Positions 16,898 through 25,487 of a DNA stretch of 64,000 nucleotides are shown here, piece after piece (position 1 is the first letter of the stretch; the number at the start of each line of letters is the position of its first letter). Below the pieces are notes generated by a model. That model was given only the letters and a program-made list of their open reading frames with translations, had not been told where the DNA came from and searched no databases. The position numbers were made by a program, and so were the translations under genes. Source of the stretch: Nitratireductor thuwali (lineage in GTDB: Bacteria; Pseudomonadota; Alphaproteobacteria; Rhizobiales; Rhizobiaceae); the NCBI RefSeq assembly GCF_036621415.1, contig NZ_CP030942.1:228501-292500 (forward strand), written 5' to 3'.

Positions 16898-18106
16898 ATG
16901 AGACTGACGATTGCGCTGACGGCCGTCGGGCTTCTGGCCACGACGGTTATTGCTTCCGCCCAGGAGGTGGAGCTCGATCTTTGGACGATCGACGATCCGG
17001 GCGAGTACCACTACGTGCTGGCCGAGGAGTTCATGAAGGAGCACCCGAACATCAAGATCAATGTTCGCACGGTGCAGTTCCGCGACATGGTGAACGACCT
17101 CGCCCGGGCGGTCGCGACCGGCTCCGGGCCCGACATCACCTATATCGACAATCCGGAAGTCGCGCTCTTCGCCTCCCGCGGACTGCTTCTCGACCTCAAG
17201 CCCCATATCGAGAAATCGGAGATCGTGAAGGAGGAGGATATCTATCCCGGGCCCCTCGCCTCGGTCACCTGGGAAGGCGGCATCTACGGCCTGCCGCGCG
17301 GCGCCAACACGATTGCGCTCTACTACAACGCGGACAAGTTCCGCGAGGCGGGGCTCGACCCTGACAACCCGCCCGGTACCTGGGATCAGCTCTACGAGGC
17401 GGCCAAGGCGCTGACCAAGCCCGACCAGAATGTCTACGGCCTCGCCTTTTCGGCCGTGGCGAGCGAGGAAGGCACTTTCCAGTTCCTGCCGTGGCTGCAG
17501 ATGACGGGCGGCAACTACGACAATGTGGCCACCGAAGGCGGGGCCAAGGCGCTGAATTTCTGGAAGCGCCTGATCGACGAGCGGCTCGCCTCCCCCGACA
17601 CGCTGATCCGCAGCCAGTGGGATTCCACCGGCACTTTCAACACCGGCAGCGCCGCCATGGCGATCTCCGGCCCGTGGGAGCTGCCGCGCATGAGCCAGGA
17701 GGCGAAGTTCGAGTACCGCGCCGCCCTCCTGCCCGTGCCGGAGGAAGGGGCCGAGCGTGCTTCGGCGCTCGGCGAAGGCGACAATGTGATCCTCGCCAAC
17801 ACGGACAATCCGGATGAAGCGTTCCAATTCGTCGAGTTTCTCTATGCGCAGATGCCGCGCGTGTGGAACGAGTTCGGCTATCTCCCCGCTTCGCAAGTCG
17901 AGGTGAAGGATCCGAAGAACCCGGAGATCTACGCCGTGTTCGAGGAGAGCATGAAGTATGCCCGCAACCGCGGTCCCCATCCCGAATGGCCGCGCATTTC
18001 CAAGGCGATCCAGCAGGCGATCCAGTCGACGCTCACCGGTCAGGCGGAGGCTGGCGCCGCGCTGGAAGCGGCTCAGCAGCAGATAGACCAGGTTCTGGGA
18101 AAATAG
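16898..18106 (+). CDS. CUT1-type ABC sugar transporter, periplasmic binding protein
   Basis: The 402-residue protein has a cleavable signal peptide (residues 1-23, cut near ASA-Q) and the extracellular solute-binding family 1 (maltose/multi-sugar type) fold, with a YGLPRGANTIALYYNADKF hinge region and a Trp-rich pocket. The start at ATG 16898 follows AGGAGGAG. The reading frame happens to be open far upstream, but the signal peptide fixes the start. It feeds the two permeases and the ATPase downstream. Confidence 0.92.
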   Translation: MRLTIALTAVGLLATTVIASAQEVELDLWTIDDPGEYHYVLAEEFMKEHPNIKINVRTVQFRDMVNDLARAVATGSGPDITYIDNPEVALFASRGLLLDLKPHIEKSEIVKEEDIYPGPLASVTWEGGIYGLPRGANTIALYYNADKFREAGLDPDNPPGTWDQLYEAAKALTKPDQNVYGLAFSAVASEEGTFQFLPWLQMTGGNYDNVATEGGAKALNFWKRLIDERLASPDTLIRSQWDSTGTFNTGSAAMAISGPWELPRMSQEAKFEYRAALLPVPEEGAERASALGEGDNVILANTDNPDEAFQFVEFLYAQMPRVWNEFGYLPASQVEVKDPKNPEIYAVFEESMKYARNRGPHPEWPRISKAIQQAIQSTLTGQAEAGAALEAAQQQIDQVLGK

Positions 18107-18120
18107 TCTCCTCCCGAGAC

Positions 18121-18154
18121 CGGCTGCGGATGGCCTTCGTGCCGTCCGCAGCCG
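18121..18154 (+). promoter_or_regulatory. Strong hairpin between binding protein and permease genes
   Basis: CGGCTGCGGATGGC (18121-18134) pairs with GCCGTCCGCAGCCG (18141-18154), a 14-bp stem with one G-U pair and a 6-nt loop CTTCGT. It is not followed by a T-run, so it more likely protects the upstream mRNA from 3' decay or attenuates than fully terminates. Confidence 0.6.
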
Positions 18155-18178
18155 ACCGCCGATAAAGGATATCTGCTG

Positions 18179-19081
18179 ATGGTGCGTTTCTGGCGTTCCC
18201 TGCGCGATGGAAGCAGCTTCGATGCCGTCCTGGTCTGGCTGGCGCTCGGCTATCTCATCGTCTTTTCCGCCTTTCCGCTGATCTACAACATCGTCATTTC
18301 GCTCCAGACGGTGGACCTCTTCTCGATTGCCTCCTTGAACCGGCCCTTTGTCGGCCTGCAGAACTACCGGGAGGTGCTCTCCCAGCCGATCGCGGGACTG
18401 GTCTTCTGGAACACGCTGCAGTTCGTCGTGCTGTCGATCGTCTTTCAGCTTTGCATCGGCTTCGGCCTTGCACTCTTCTTCCAGCAGGATTTTCCAGGCG
18501 CCTCCTATCTGCGCGGCCTGTTCCTGGCGGGCTGGATCATGCCGGCGCTGGTGATTGGCGCAGTGTGGAGCTGGATTCTCGCCGGCGATTTCGGCGTGCT
18601 GAATTACTGGCTGCGATCATTGGGCCTCATCGACCAGAACATCTTCTGGCTCTCGGACCCGAGCGTCTCGCTCTATTCCGTGATCATTGCCAATATCTGG
18701 CTCGGCGTTCCCTTCAACATGATCCTGCTTTCCGTCGGCCTTGCCGCCATCCCCCACGATGTCTATGAGGCGGCGGAGCTCGACGGCGCCACCGCCTGGC
18801 AGCGCTTCCGCACCATCACGCTTCCGCTCATGCGGGCGCCGCTGGGCGCCGTCATCTCGCTCGGCGTCATCTTCACGTTGCAGCAGTTCGATCTGTTCGC
18901 GGCACTCACCCAGGGCGGACCTTCCAACGCCTCCAACGTGGCACAGTACTGGTCCTGGCAGCTTTCCTTCCAGACCTACCAGATCTCCTATGGCAGCGTG
19001 GTCTCGGTGCTGATGATCGTCTTCGTCATAGGCGTGGCGGCGATTTATACCCGCTCCACCCGGCATGAGCAGGCGGCCTGA
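18179..19081 (+). CDS. CUT1 ABC sugar transporter permease (MalF-type)
   Basis: A 300-residue integral membrane protein with six predicted helices and the cytoplasmic EAA loop near residues 197-225 (YEAAELDGATAWQRFRTITLP), which docks onto the ATPase. The first residues are cytoplasmic. It forms the transmembrane channel with the second permease, encoded 9 bp downstream. Confidence 0.93.
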   Translation: MVRFWRSLRDGSSFDAVLVWLALGYLIVFSAFPLIYNIVISLQTVDLFSIASLNRPFVGLQNYREVLSQPIAGLVFWNTLQFVVLSIVFQLCIGFGLALFFQQDFPGASYLRGLFLAGWIMPALVIGAVWSWILAGDFGVLNYWLRSLGLIDQNIFWLSDPSVSLYSVIIANIWLGVPFNMILLSVGLAAIPHDVYEAAELDGATAWQRFRTITLPLMRAPLGAVISLGVIFTLQQFDLFAALTQGGPSNASNVAQYWSWQLSFQTYQISYGSVVSVLMIVFVIGVAAIYTRSTRHEQAA

Positions 19082-19090
19082 GGGGATCTC

Positions 19091-19903
19091 ATGAAAAAAT
19101 ACATTCTCCTCGCCCTGGCCATCCTTTTCGTCGCGGTCTACCTGTTCCCGCTCTACTGGATGTATGTCACGGCCCTGAAGCCCAGCTCGGAGATATTCCA
19201 GTTTCCGCCGACCTTCTGGCCGCAAGACCCGCAGTTCGACGTCGCCGATGTCTGGACCCGGCTGCAGATGGACCGGTTCCTCACCAATTCGCTCATCATC
19301 GCAGTGGGCACCTCGGCCATTATCGTGGCGGTCGGCACGGGCTGCGCCTATGCGCTCGCCCGGGTGCGCTCGGTCTGGATGGACATCGCCCTCTTCGCCA
19401 TCCTCATGATGCAGGTCCTGCCTTCCTCGCTGATGATCACGCCGATCTTCGTGGCCTTCAGCCAGGTGGGGCTTCTCGAATACCCCCGGCTTGCAGTCAT
19501 CCTGGCGCAAGCCGCCAAATCGCTGCCGCTCTACATCGTGCTCTGCCGCACGGCCTTCATGCAGGTGCCCAGGGAGCTCGAGGAGGCGGCCCTCGTCGAC
19601 GGCAATTCGCGCATCGGTGCCTTCTTCGGCGTCGCCATACCGCTGGCGCGCAACGGCATCCTGGTCACCAGCGTGCTCATCTTCCTTCATGCCTTCGGCG
19701 AGTATGTCTATTCGCGCTCGCTGATCGGCGAGCGGGCGCTGCAGCCGGCCACCGTCGGCTTGCAGTCCTTCATGGGGCCGAACACCAGCGACTGGTCCGG
19801 CGTGATGACCTATTCGGCGATCTACGTGACCCCCATCCTCATCATCTTCGTGCTGCTGCAGCGGCGCATCGTCAGCGGCCTCACCGCGGGAGCCTTGAAA
19901 TGA
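19091..19903 (+). CDS. CUT1 ABC sugar transporter permease (MalG-type)
   Basis: The 270-residue protein has six predicted membrane segments. The EAA motif is at about 158-182 (LEEAALVDGNSRIGAFFGVAIPL) and the C-terminus [13 protein letters not shown] is typical of MalG-type subunits. It overlaps the ATPase start by 4 bp (ATGA), so translation is coupled. Confidence 0.93.
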   Translation: MKKYILLALAILFVAVYLFPLYWMYVTALKPSSEIFQFPPTFWPQDPQFDVADVWTRLQMDRFLTNSLIIAVGTSAIIVAVGTGCAYALARVRSVWMDIALFAILMMQVLPSSLMITPIFVAFSQVGLLEYPRLAVILAQAAKSLPLYIVLCRTAFMQVPRELEEAALVDGNSRIGAFFGVAIPLARNGILVTSVLIFLHAFGEYVYSRSLIGERALQPATVGLQSFMGPNTSDWSGVMTYSAIYVTPILIIFVLLQRRIVSGLTAGALK

Positions 19904-20976
19904 CTTCGACGGCGCAGATCGAGTTCGAGAACGTGCAGAAGCACTATGGGCAGTTCCACGCGCTCAAGGACATCAACCTCAGGATCGACAAGGGGAAGTT
20001 CGTGGCCCTTGTCGGCCCTTCCGGATGCGGGAAGTCCACGCTTCTGCGCTCGCTGGCGGGGCTCGAATCCATCTCCAGCGGCACGCTGAGAATTGCCGGC
20101 GAAAAGATGAACGATGTGCCGCCGCGCCGCCGCGACATCGCGATGGTGTTCCAGTCCTACGCGCTCTATCCGCATATGACGGTTCGCGACAACCTCACCT
20201 ATTCCATGCGGCTGAAGGGCGTGCCGAAGAACGGCCGCGAAAAGGCCGCGCGCGAAGTGGCGGCGATCACCGGACTGGGCGATCTGCTGGACCGTTACCC
20301 GCGCCAGCTTTCCGGCGGGCAGCGCCAGCGCGTCGCGATGGGCCGGGCGATCATCCGCCACCCCAAGGCGTTCCTCTTCGACGAGCCCTTGTCGAATCTC
20401 GACGCGGCCTTGCGCGTGCAGATGCGGAAGGAAATCCGCGCGCTGCACGACCGGCTGGGCGCCACCTCGGTCTATGTCACCCACGACCAGGTGGAGGCGA
20501 TGACGATGGCCGATCATGTGGTGGTGATGCGCAACGGCGTGATCGAGCAGCAGGGCGCACCGCTCCAGCTCTACGACCGCCCCGCCAACCGCTTCGTGGC
20601 CGGCTTCATCGGCTCACCAGCCATGAATTTTGTGGAGGCGGCGGTCACGGCCTCTGGCGATGCGCTGGCGCTGGACGGATTTGACGGCGCCCTCGTGCCG
20701 GTGGCCCGCAGACTGGAACCAGGCCGGAAAGTTCTGGCCGGCCTGCGCCCGGAACATCTTGCTCTCGGCGATCCTGACAAGAGCCCGATCCGGGTGCCTG
20801 TCTCGACCGTCGAGTTCACGGGAGCCGCAAGCTATCTTTCCTCCTCCACGGAACCGGAGCTGACGATCTTCCATGCAGGCCGCACCGAGGTGCGACCGGG
20901 CGACAGCGTGGGCTTGAGCATTGCGCCGGATTTCGTCCATCTCTTCGACCCCGGCACCGGACAAGGCGTGGACTGA
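19900..20976 (+). CDS. CUT1 ABC sugar transporter ATP-binding protein (UgpC/MsmK-type)
   Basis: The 358-residue protein has Walker [10 protein letters not shown] at about 36-44, Q-loop near QSYALYP, signature LSGGQRQR at about 134-141, Walker [12 protein letters not shown] and the switch histidine in VTHDQ. A C-terminal TOBE/OB regulatory domain follows from about residue 240. It powers uptake by the binding protein and permeases of the same operon. It is the last gene of the LacI-controlled unit and ends 30 bp before a converging pseudogene. Confidence 0.93.
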   Translation: MTSTAQIEFENVQKHYGQFHALKDINLRIDKGKFVALVGPSGCGKSTLLRSLAGLESISSGTLRIAGEKMNDVPPRRRDIAMVFQSYALYPHMTVRDNLTYSMRLKGVPKNGREKAAREVAAITGLGDLLDRYPRQLSGGQRQRVAMGRAIIRHPKAFLFDEPLSNLDAALRVQMRKEIRALHDRLGATSVYVTHDQVEAMTMADHVVVMRNGVIEQQGAPLQLYDRPANRFVAGFIGSPAMNFVEAAVTASGDALALDGFDGALVPVARRLEPGRKVLAGLRPEHLALGDPDKSPIRVPVSTVEFTGAASYLSSSTEPELTIFHAGRTEVRPGDSVGLSIAPDFVHLFDPGTGQGVD

Positions 20977-21005
20977 AGACCGGCCCCGGCCGGCGTCTCG
21001 GCCAG

Positions 21006-21594
21006 TTACGCCGGTTGAAGGAGCGTCTTGGCCTCGAGGAACTCCCGGCACTTTGCCAACCCCGGCCAGACCACCAGCGACGCCCGAGCATGGGGCAGGA
21101 ATGCCGGGTTCAGATCCAGTATCTCCGAACGCACCCCCGGATATGGACCCGGGCCGGGGCGCAGGAGGGCGTCAACGGCGCCGCTGACGAGATCCGCCAT
21201 GTCATCGGTCAAGGTCGCCCGCAAATAGGCGGGGGCTCTCCCGTCCCTGCCAAGCCAGCCAGCAGACGGTCAGGCTCGCCGGCCCGAAAGGGCGAGATTC
21301 CGAAGCGCAGAACCCTCTGCGGCAGGTCGGTCGTGATGGCGTCGGCAGCCGCCGAGAGCCTTTCCAGGCCGTCGCTGACGCCAGCCAGCAGCGCCTCGCC
21401 GTGGCTCGTCAGAACGAGGCTGCGATGCAGACGCTGGAACAAGGGCAGGCCCAGCACCTCCTTAAGGTGCTTGACCTGCTGGCCGACCGCCCCCGGCGTA
21501 ACCGAGAGTTCCTGCGCGCCAGCTTCAAGCTGAGGTGGCGGCCGGCAGCCTCCAAGGCACGCAAGCCGTTGAGCGGGGGCAGTCGGTAACTCAC
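21006..21594 (-). pseudogene. Degraded LysR family regulator (GcvA-like)
   Basis: Read down from a GTG at 21594, the frame gives a LysR start (RLPPLNGLRALEAAGRHLS). After about 26 residues the match moves to another frame, continuing as ELSVTPGAVGQQVKHLKEVLG and FQRLHRSLVL. A single G missing from a GGCGGCG-like run near 21515-21518 explains the shift. The effector domain then breaks up near 21225, and a tail in a third frame (ending FLPHARASLVVWPG..., stop at 21006) follows without the central 130 or so residues. The gene is therefore inactive by at least one frameshift and an internal loss. It is divergent from a broken RidA gene it may once have controlled. Confidence 0.75.
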
Positions 21595-21720
21595 GGGAGA
21601 CCTCGGGACGGTTGATCGAGGGTTCAGGATAGAAAATCTGGGCCAGGTGTCGGGAAACAAGCGTTTGAGCACGGGAGGCGCATCGCTGCACAATGGGGCA
21701 CTCGAACAAAGGAGAGGTCG

Positions 21721-22103
21721 ATGCAGGTCCGCCTGATCAACGCCGACACCGTGCCGGTTCCGACGACGGGATACGTGCAGGCTCTTGAGATTGCCCGCCA
21801 CGAGCGCATGCTCTTTGTCAGTGGCCAGACGCCGGTCAATGCGAACGGCACCGTGCCCGAGGGCTTCGAGGCGCGATGCAGGCTGGCCTGGCGCAACATC
21901 GAGGCGCGCTTTCGGCAGCCGGCATGACGCTCGACAATCCGGTCATGCACCGGACCTATTTGGCGGATCGCAGCTACACCTTGGTGAACCGGTCGGTGCG
22001 CAACGAGATCCTGAACGGTCGAAAGACGGCGTTGACGGTCGTGGTCGCCGGAATCTTCGACGAGGCGTGGCTGGTGGAGATCGAGGCGGTTGCAGCCGCC
22101 TGA
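21721..22103 (+). pseudogene. Frameshifted RidA family (imine deaminase) gene
   Basis: The frame from ATG 21721 encodes the first 62 or so residues of a RidA/YjgF protein (RLINADTVPVP..., LFVSGQTPVNANGTVPEGFEAR). At about 21904-21907 the reading moves one frame, continuing LSAAGMTLDN, YLADRSYTLVNRSVRNEIL and GIFDEAWLVEIEAVAA to a stop at 22103. Restoring one G (GAGGCGCGC to GAGGCGGCGC) would give a full-length protein of about 127 residues. RidA hydrolyses reactive enamine/imine products of PLP and flavin enzymes. An intact RidA gene is present at 51928. Confidence 0.78.
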
Positions 22104-22135
22104 CCAGGACAGTTCTTGCCGGCGGCCGTGACATA

Positions 22136-22250
22136 GGCCTTTGCAGACAGGCCCTCGATCGGTTCACCGTTTCCCAGAAGCGTGAACTAATCTAACCGTT
22201 TGATTTCACGCAGTTCCGGGCGGCAAACCGGGTTTGGAACTGCGCTAAAG
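22136..22250. repeat. Mosaic intergenic repeat (second family copy)
   Basis: GATCGGTTCACCGTTTC...GTGAACTAATCTAA and then TTTGATTTCACGCAGTTCC...AAACCGG...GGAACTGC resemble, partly in reverse orientation, the sequence at 10873-10978. The second half is itself a dyad (GCAGTTCC/GGAACTGC, 22210-22246). No gene lies in 22104-22244. Confidence 0.55.
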
Positions 22251-23435
22251 CACGGCCCAGGCGCGGTAGCGGCCGCGGCCGGTGATTTCGCGGGGGCCGA
22301 GCTCGCCGATCAGGTTGAGCGCCGCTCTCTGGGTGATCTTCAGCTCGTCGGCGATCATGCCGGCCGAAACGATCGGCCGCGACAGGATGAGCTCGACGAG
22401 CCGCGGAAGGCGGGAGCTTTTGCGCCGGCCCCTTAGCCGGCGTTCGAATTGGGCGGCGGCGAGTTCCAACCGGTCGATCTCCCTCAGGCCGGCCAGCGCG
22501 CCGGCCGATAGCGCATCGAAGAAGGCATGGCAGCGGGCCGGCGCCTTGCGCGACATGCGTTGCTCGCGGGGGATCTCGCGCAAGGCCGCGGCGAGGCTGA
22601 ACAGATGCCGGGTCTTGCCGCTCTTGCGCAGGAAGGCGGCGACCAGGAGGTTTCCAAGCCAGGACTGCCGCTCCAGCGGCTGCAGCGCCTGCCACGCCTC
22701 CCATGCGTGAAAAGCCATCAGCACCGGCGGCAGCCTGGAGCCCTCGATGGCCGAAAGCCGGGCATGCCAGTCGGCCAGAAGGCCGCGCTCGTCCCTGTCC
22801 CCGTCGCGGATGAGCGCGTCGATGGAGGCCGCCCCCGGCCCCGAGAAATCGCCTGCGAAATCGGCCGCCTCCCCCGCCCCGGACCGGGCTTGGCCGGGTG
22901 TCAGCGGCCACCGGGCGGCTTGCATGGCAGGGTCCCCTTCCCCGTCCCTGGCCGCCAGGAGCCGGTTGGTGCGCGCCAGCACCGCATCGATCTCGGCCAG
23001 TTCCTCGGCCAGGGCGTCGTCGCGGTCTGCGGGCATGGCGGCGGGATCGGGCGGGGCCGTCCGTTCCGGCAGGGGCGGGGCCGTGCCCTCCTCCCGCGCC
23101 TGCAGCAGGGCGAGGCCGGCCGGTGCGGTTGCCCAGTCCGGCGGTTCGGCTGCGATCCGGCGGCGCTTGCGCAGTATCGCGTGGGCCCGGGTCAATTCGT
23201 GCGAGGGGCTGCGCACATCGAGCCGCCCGTCATGCAGGACCAGATCCTCCATGTGGACGAGCTCGCCTTCCAGCCAGCACGCGGCGACGGCATCGGCGAA
23301 GTCGCGGCGCAGCAGGAAGCCCTCGCCCCGGCTGCTGCGGTCTATCCGTTCGTCGAGCCGGGCAAGCCCGTCCTCGGCCCGCGCAAGGGGGGAAAGGAGG
23401 TCCGGATGGTCGAGAACGAGAGATTCGTAAGCCAT
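22245..23435 (-). CDS. RHE_PE00001-type (DUF1612/HTH) replicon-associated protein
   Basis: The 396-residue protein resembles a family common beside repABC operons in Rhizobiales plasmids, with an N-terminal Fic-like/DUF1612 region (GFLLRRDFADAVAACWLEGELVHMEDLVLHDG) and a C-terminal helix-turn-helix part (residues about 330-390; LSRPIVSAGMIADELKITQRAALNLIGELG). Function is not established; a role in plasmid maintenance or regulation is only suggested by location. The gene is transcribed in the same direction as repABC, downstream of repC and the opposed WGR gene. Confidence 0.72.
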   Translation of the reverse strand: MAYESLVLDHPDLLSPLARAEDGLARLDERIDRSSRGEGFLLRRDFADAVAACWLEGELVHMEDLVLHDGRLDVRSPSHELTRAHAILRKRRRIAAEPPDWATAPAGLALLQAREEGTAPPLPERTAPPDPAAMPADRDDALAEELAEIDAVLARTNRLLAARDGEGDPAMQAARWPLTPGQARSGAGEAADFAGDFSGPGAASIDALIRDGDRDERGLLADWHARLSAIEGSRLPPVLMAFHAWEAWQALQPLERQSWLGNLLVAAFLRKSGKTRHLFSLAAALREIPREQRMSRKAPARCHAFFDALSAGALAGLREIDRLELAAAQFERRLRGRRKSSRLPRLVELILSRPIVSAGMIADELKITQRAALNLIGELGPREITGRGRYRAWAVL

Positions 23436-23594
23436 TGGTTTATGGTTATCATTTCCTTAACACGGAAGCTATCTCGACATTAGCTTCCGCTGGTCGGGAA
23501 ATGCGGTGTTCCATCAATCTCGTGAATCGGTGGCGCTGGATCGATTCACCGAATGCGTTGGACGCCGAAAGCGCCGCCGGGCGAGACTCGGGCC

Positions 23595-23858
23595 ATGCAG
23601 AAAACGCTGTCCGAGCATCTTCTTTTTCGAATCGATACCACCTGCAATATGGCACGCTTTTATTGCCTGTCCATAGAACCAAGCCTGTTCGGCGATGCCG
23701 CTCTGGTGCGCCAATGGGGGCGGATCGGCACGCGCGGCAGGGCGATGGTCGATCTTTATCGCAGCGAGGCCGAAGCCCGCCAGGCTTTCGAGCGGCTGCT
23801 CGCGGCCAAGCAGAAGCGCGGATACCGGCTGGATGCCGGAAGGCATCACGCCGCCTGA
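23595..23858 (+). CDS. WGR domain protein
   Basis: The 87-residue protein is almost entirely a WGR domain (ARFYCLSIEPSLFGDAALVRQWGRIG, with the W-G-R triad at about residues 44-46). WGR domains occur in PARPs and in stand-alone bacterial proteins and bind nucleic acid. Start: ATG 23595; a longer frame upstream lacks the domain's features. It runs opposite to repC and their 3' ends overlap by 13 bp. Small WGR genes are often found close to repABC in rhizobial plasmids, so it may be part of the replicon cargo. Confidence 0.8.
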   Translation: MQKTLSEHLLFRIDTTCNMARFYCLSIEPSLFGDAALVRQWGRIGTRGRAMVDLYRSEAEARQAFERLLAAKQKRGYRLDAGRHHAA

Positions 23859-25210
23859 CCCGGGCACAGCCGTTCCCGCAGGCCGCGCACGGCCAGGGCC
23901 GAAAGCATCGGCTTCAGCGAGAAATCGCCGATCTCCGCCCGCGCCGTCAGCCCGCGCAGATATCCGCCGGGCGATTGGATCTGGTCGATGCGTTCGAGGA
24001 TCGCCGCGACCGCCGCCGCCGCGCCGGCCTGCCCCAGCACGCGCCGTGCTCTTTCCCAGGCGCTGCCCGATATGCCCAGCATCGATCGGACAAGATCGGC
24101 CGCCGCCGCCAGATCCCGCCAGCCGGCAATGCCGTTGGGCGCATAATCCCTGATTTGGGGGCAGGCCGACAGGACGAGCGTCAGGTCGACCGGCTCGACT
24201 GATGGGTTCGGCCTTGCCGGTTGACAGCTGTCAACTTCCGGGGAGGAGGCGCTGTCGCTGCGGTCGCGCATTTCAAAATCAACTGGCTTATTTGTTAAAG
24301 GATATTCTGACTCTGAACCCTCTATATGGCGCTCATTTTGCGCGTCATTGGCGCTCATTTTCGGTGATTTTCGGCTGATCTCCGGGGCGTTTGAGCTCGT
24401 TTCGGGGGTGTTTAAGTTCGTTTCCACGGCCTGACCCGGGCTTTCAGCCAGGAATTCAGCCTCCAAACGGGCCCGCAGCGAGAGGAGCGCGTCCCTGCGG
24501 CGCGATAGTTCGGCCCGCGGCGTGTTGCGGCCGAGCCGGCCCGAAAGGGCCTCGAATTCGGCGGCAAGGCCGCCAGCTTCGGCCCTGCCCTCCTCCTGCG
24601 CCGCCTTCAGGATCGCCGACATGTCCCGCAGATGGATGGTGATCTCGGCGCGCAGCATGCGGATCGCCGCCGCCTCCTGCCGCGCCTCCTCGGCCAACCG
24701 CAGGATCTCGCCGGCCCGCATGACCAGCGGCGCCAGGTCGAAGCCGAAGGCCGCCTCCACCTCGCCCTTGTCGTTGCGGCAGGCAAAGCGCTTGCCGTTG
24801 GCGCTGTCGCGGCGCAGCACCATGCGCGTTTCCACCAGGCAGGCCAGATGACGGCGCAGCGTGGCCGGCGCCATGCCCCTGCTCCGGAGCGACAATTCGG
24901 CGTTGGAGGGAAAGACGATCAGCGGCCGGGCGAGGTCAAGCCGCCGCTCGGGATAAAAGCTCATAAGCGCTTCCAGAACGGCGACGGTGCGATCGGAAAG
25001 GCCGAGCGCCGCCTTGGCCTCGGTCACCGCCCGGATCAGCTTCCACTTGTCCTCGACGACCTTGCTCCGGCGCGAATCGCCCTGCCCTGCCACGCCGCCG
25101 CCAGGTCCCCCGGCAGCCTTCCTGGCATTGAGTATCTGCTCGTTCAGTGCAAATTGCGCACGCGCCAACCCTCGCCCGCCGAATGGCGAGACGGCAAAAC
25201 TGTCCGTCAT
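23846..25210 (-). CDS. repC: Replication initiation protein RepC
   Basis: The 454-residue protein has the RepC layout: an N-terminal winged-helix DNA-binding domain (about 45-170; KWKLIRAVTEAKAALGLSDRT, then FPSNAELSLRSRGM and TLRRHLACL), a variable middle, and a C-terminal replication domain (about 345-445). RepC initiates replication of repABC replicons and binds an AT-rich origin inside its own gene. Here the middle segment, 24260-24430, is clearly more AT-rich than its surroundings. One perfect parS lies within the gene at 24220. It is third in repA-repB-repC, 277 bp after repB. Confidence 0.95.
   Translation of the reverse strand: MTDSFAVSPFGGRGLARAQFALNEQILNARKAAGGPGGGVAGQGDSRRSKVVEDKWKLIRAVTEAKAALGLSDRTVAVLEALMSFYPERRLDLARPLIVFPSNAELSLRSRGMAPATLRRHLACLVETRMVLRRDSANGKRFACRNDKGEVEAAFGFDLAPLVMRAGEILRLAEEARQEAAAIRMLRAEITIHLRDMSAILKAAQEEGRAEAGGLAAEFEALSGRLGRNTPRAELSRRRDALLSLRARLEAEFLAESPGQAVETNLNTPETSSNAPEISRKSPKMSANDAQNERHIEGSESEYPLTNKPVDFEMRDRSDSASSPEVDSCQPARPNPSVEPVDLTLVLSACPQIRDYAPNGIAGWRDLAAAADLVRSMLGISGSAWERARRVLGQAGAAAAVAAILERIDQIQSPGGYLRGLTARAEIGDFSLKPMLSALAVRGLRERLCPGQAA
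24220..24235. promoter_or_regulatory. parS partition site (inside repC)
   Basis: GTTGACAGCTGTCAAC is a perfect 16-bp palindrome, identical to the site at 26639 and matching the repABC parS consensus bound by RepB. Confidence 0.85.
24260..24430. other. Candidate origin of replication (oriV) inside repC
   Basis: The coding segment here drops sharply in GC (runs such as TTTCAAAATCAA and TTATTTGTTAAAGGATATTC) and has the repeated motif GGCGCTCATTTT at two positions near 24330 and 24350. In studied repABC plasmids oriV lies in an AT-rich stretch within repC, so this is the best candidate. Confidence 0.55.
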
Positions 25211-25264
25211 GGCTCTTACCTTTCATCAGGCAAGAAAAAGACGGCCACCGGAACGGTCCGATGC

Positions 25265-25350
25265 TTGACATTGTCGGTCGGAAGTGATTCTTTCAGATTG
25301 CTACATCGAAAAGGGGCTTCCGGAATGGCAACGTTCTGGGGGCCTTTTTT
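25265..25350 (+). ncRNA. Candidate counter-transcribed RNA (ctRNA) of the repB-repC gap
   Basis: On the strand opposite to repABC, a TTGACA at 25265-25270 with a weak -10 around 25288-25293 could start an RNA near 25300. The RNA would end at a strong hairpin plus T6 (25309-25350). repABC plasmids carry such a short antisense RNA in this gap, and it limits RepC translation and sets incompatibility. The short size (about 50 nt) and location fit. The exact start is inferred and the -10 is poor. Confidence 0.55.
25309..25350 (+). terminator. Intrinsic terminator of the antisense RNA
   Basis: AAAAGGGG plus CTTCCGGAA (25309-25325) pairs, with several G-U pairs, to TTCTGGGGG plus CCTTTTTT (25334-25350) around an 8-nt loop. 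This gives a stem of about 17 bp ending in a run of six T. Confidence 0.65.
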
Positions 25351-25422
25351 CTTGCGGTCTCTACCTCGTTTTCAGTTCATTTCGTTACGCTGTGGAACAC
25401 TCTACGCGCGCCGGTCAAACCC

Positions 25423-25452
25423 TGGATAGATCGGCCGTGGATAGATCGGCCG
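25423..25452. repeat. Two tandem 15-bp repeats after repB
   Basis: TGGATAGATCGGCCG occurs twice with no spacing, with a third partial start (TGGA) following. It lies between the repB stop and the putative antisense RNA, in a region that controls repC expression. Confidence 0.7.
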
Positions 25453-25487
25453 TGGACAAATTGACCATGGTCTGCCGACGCCAACTA

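Noticed and set aside
15764..18106. A 780-codon frame that could look like a fusion ending in a sugar-binding protein
   Set aside because: The N-terminal part is an out-of-frame reading of the oxidoreductase and isomerase genes; the binding protein's signal peptide begins at 16898.
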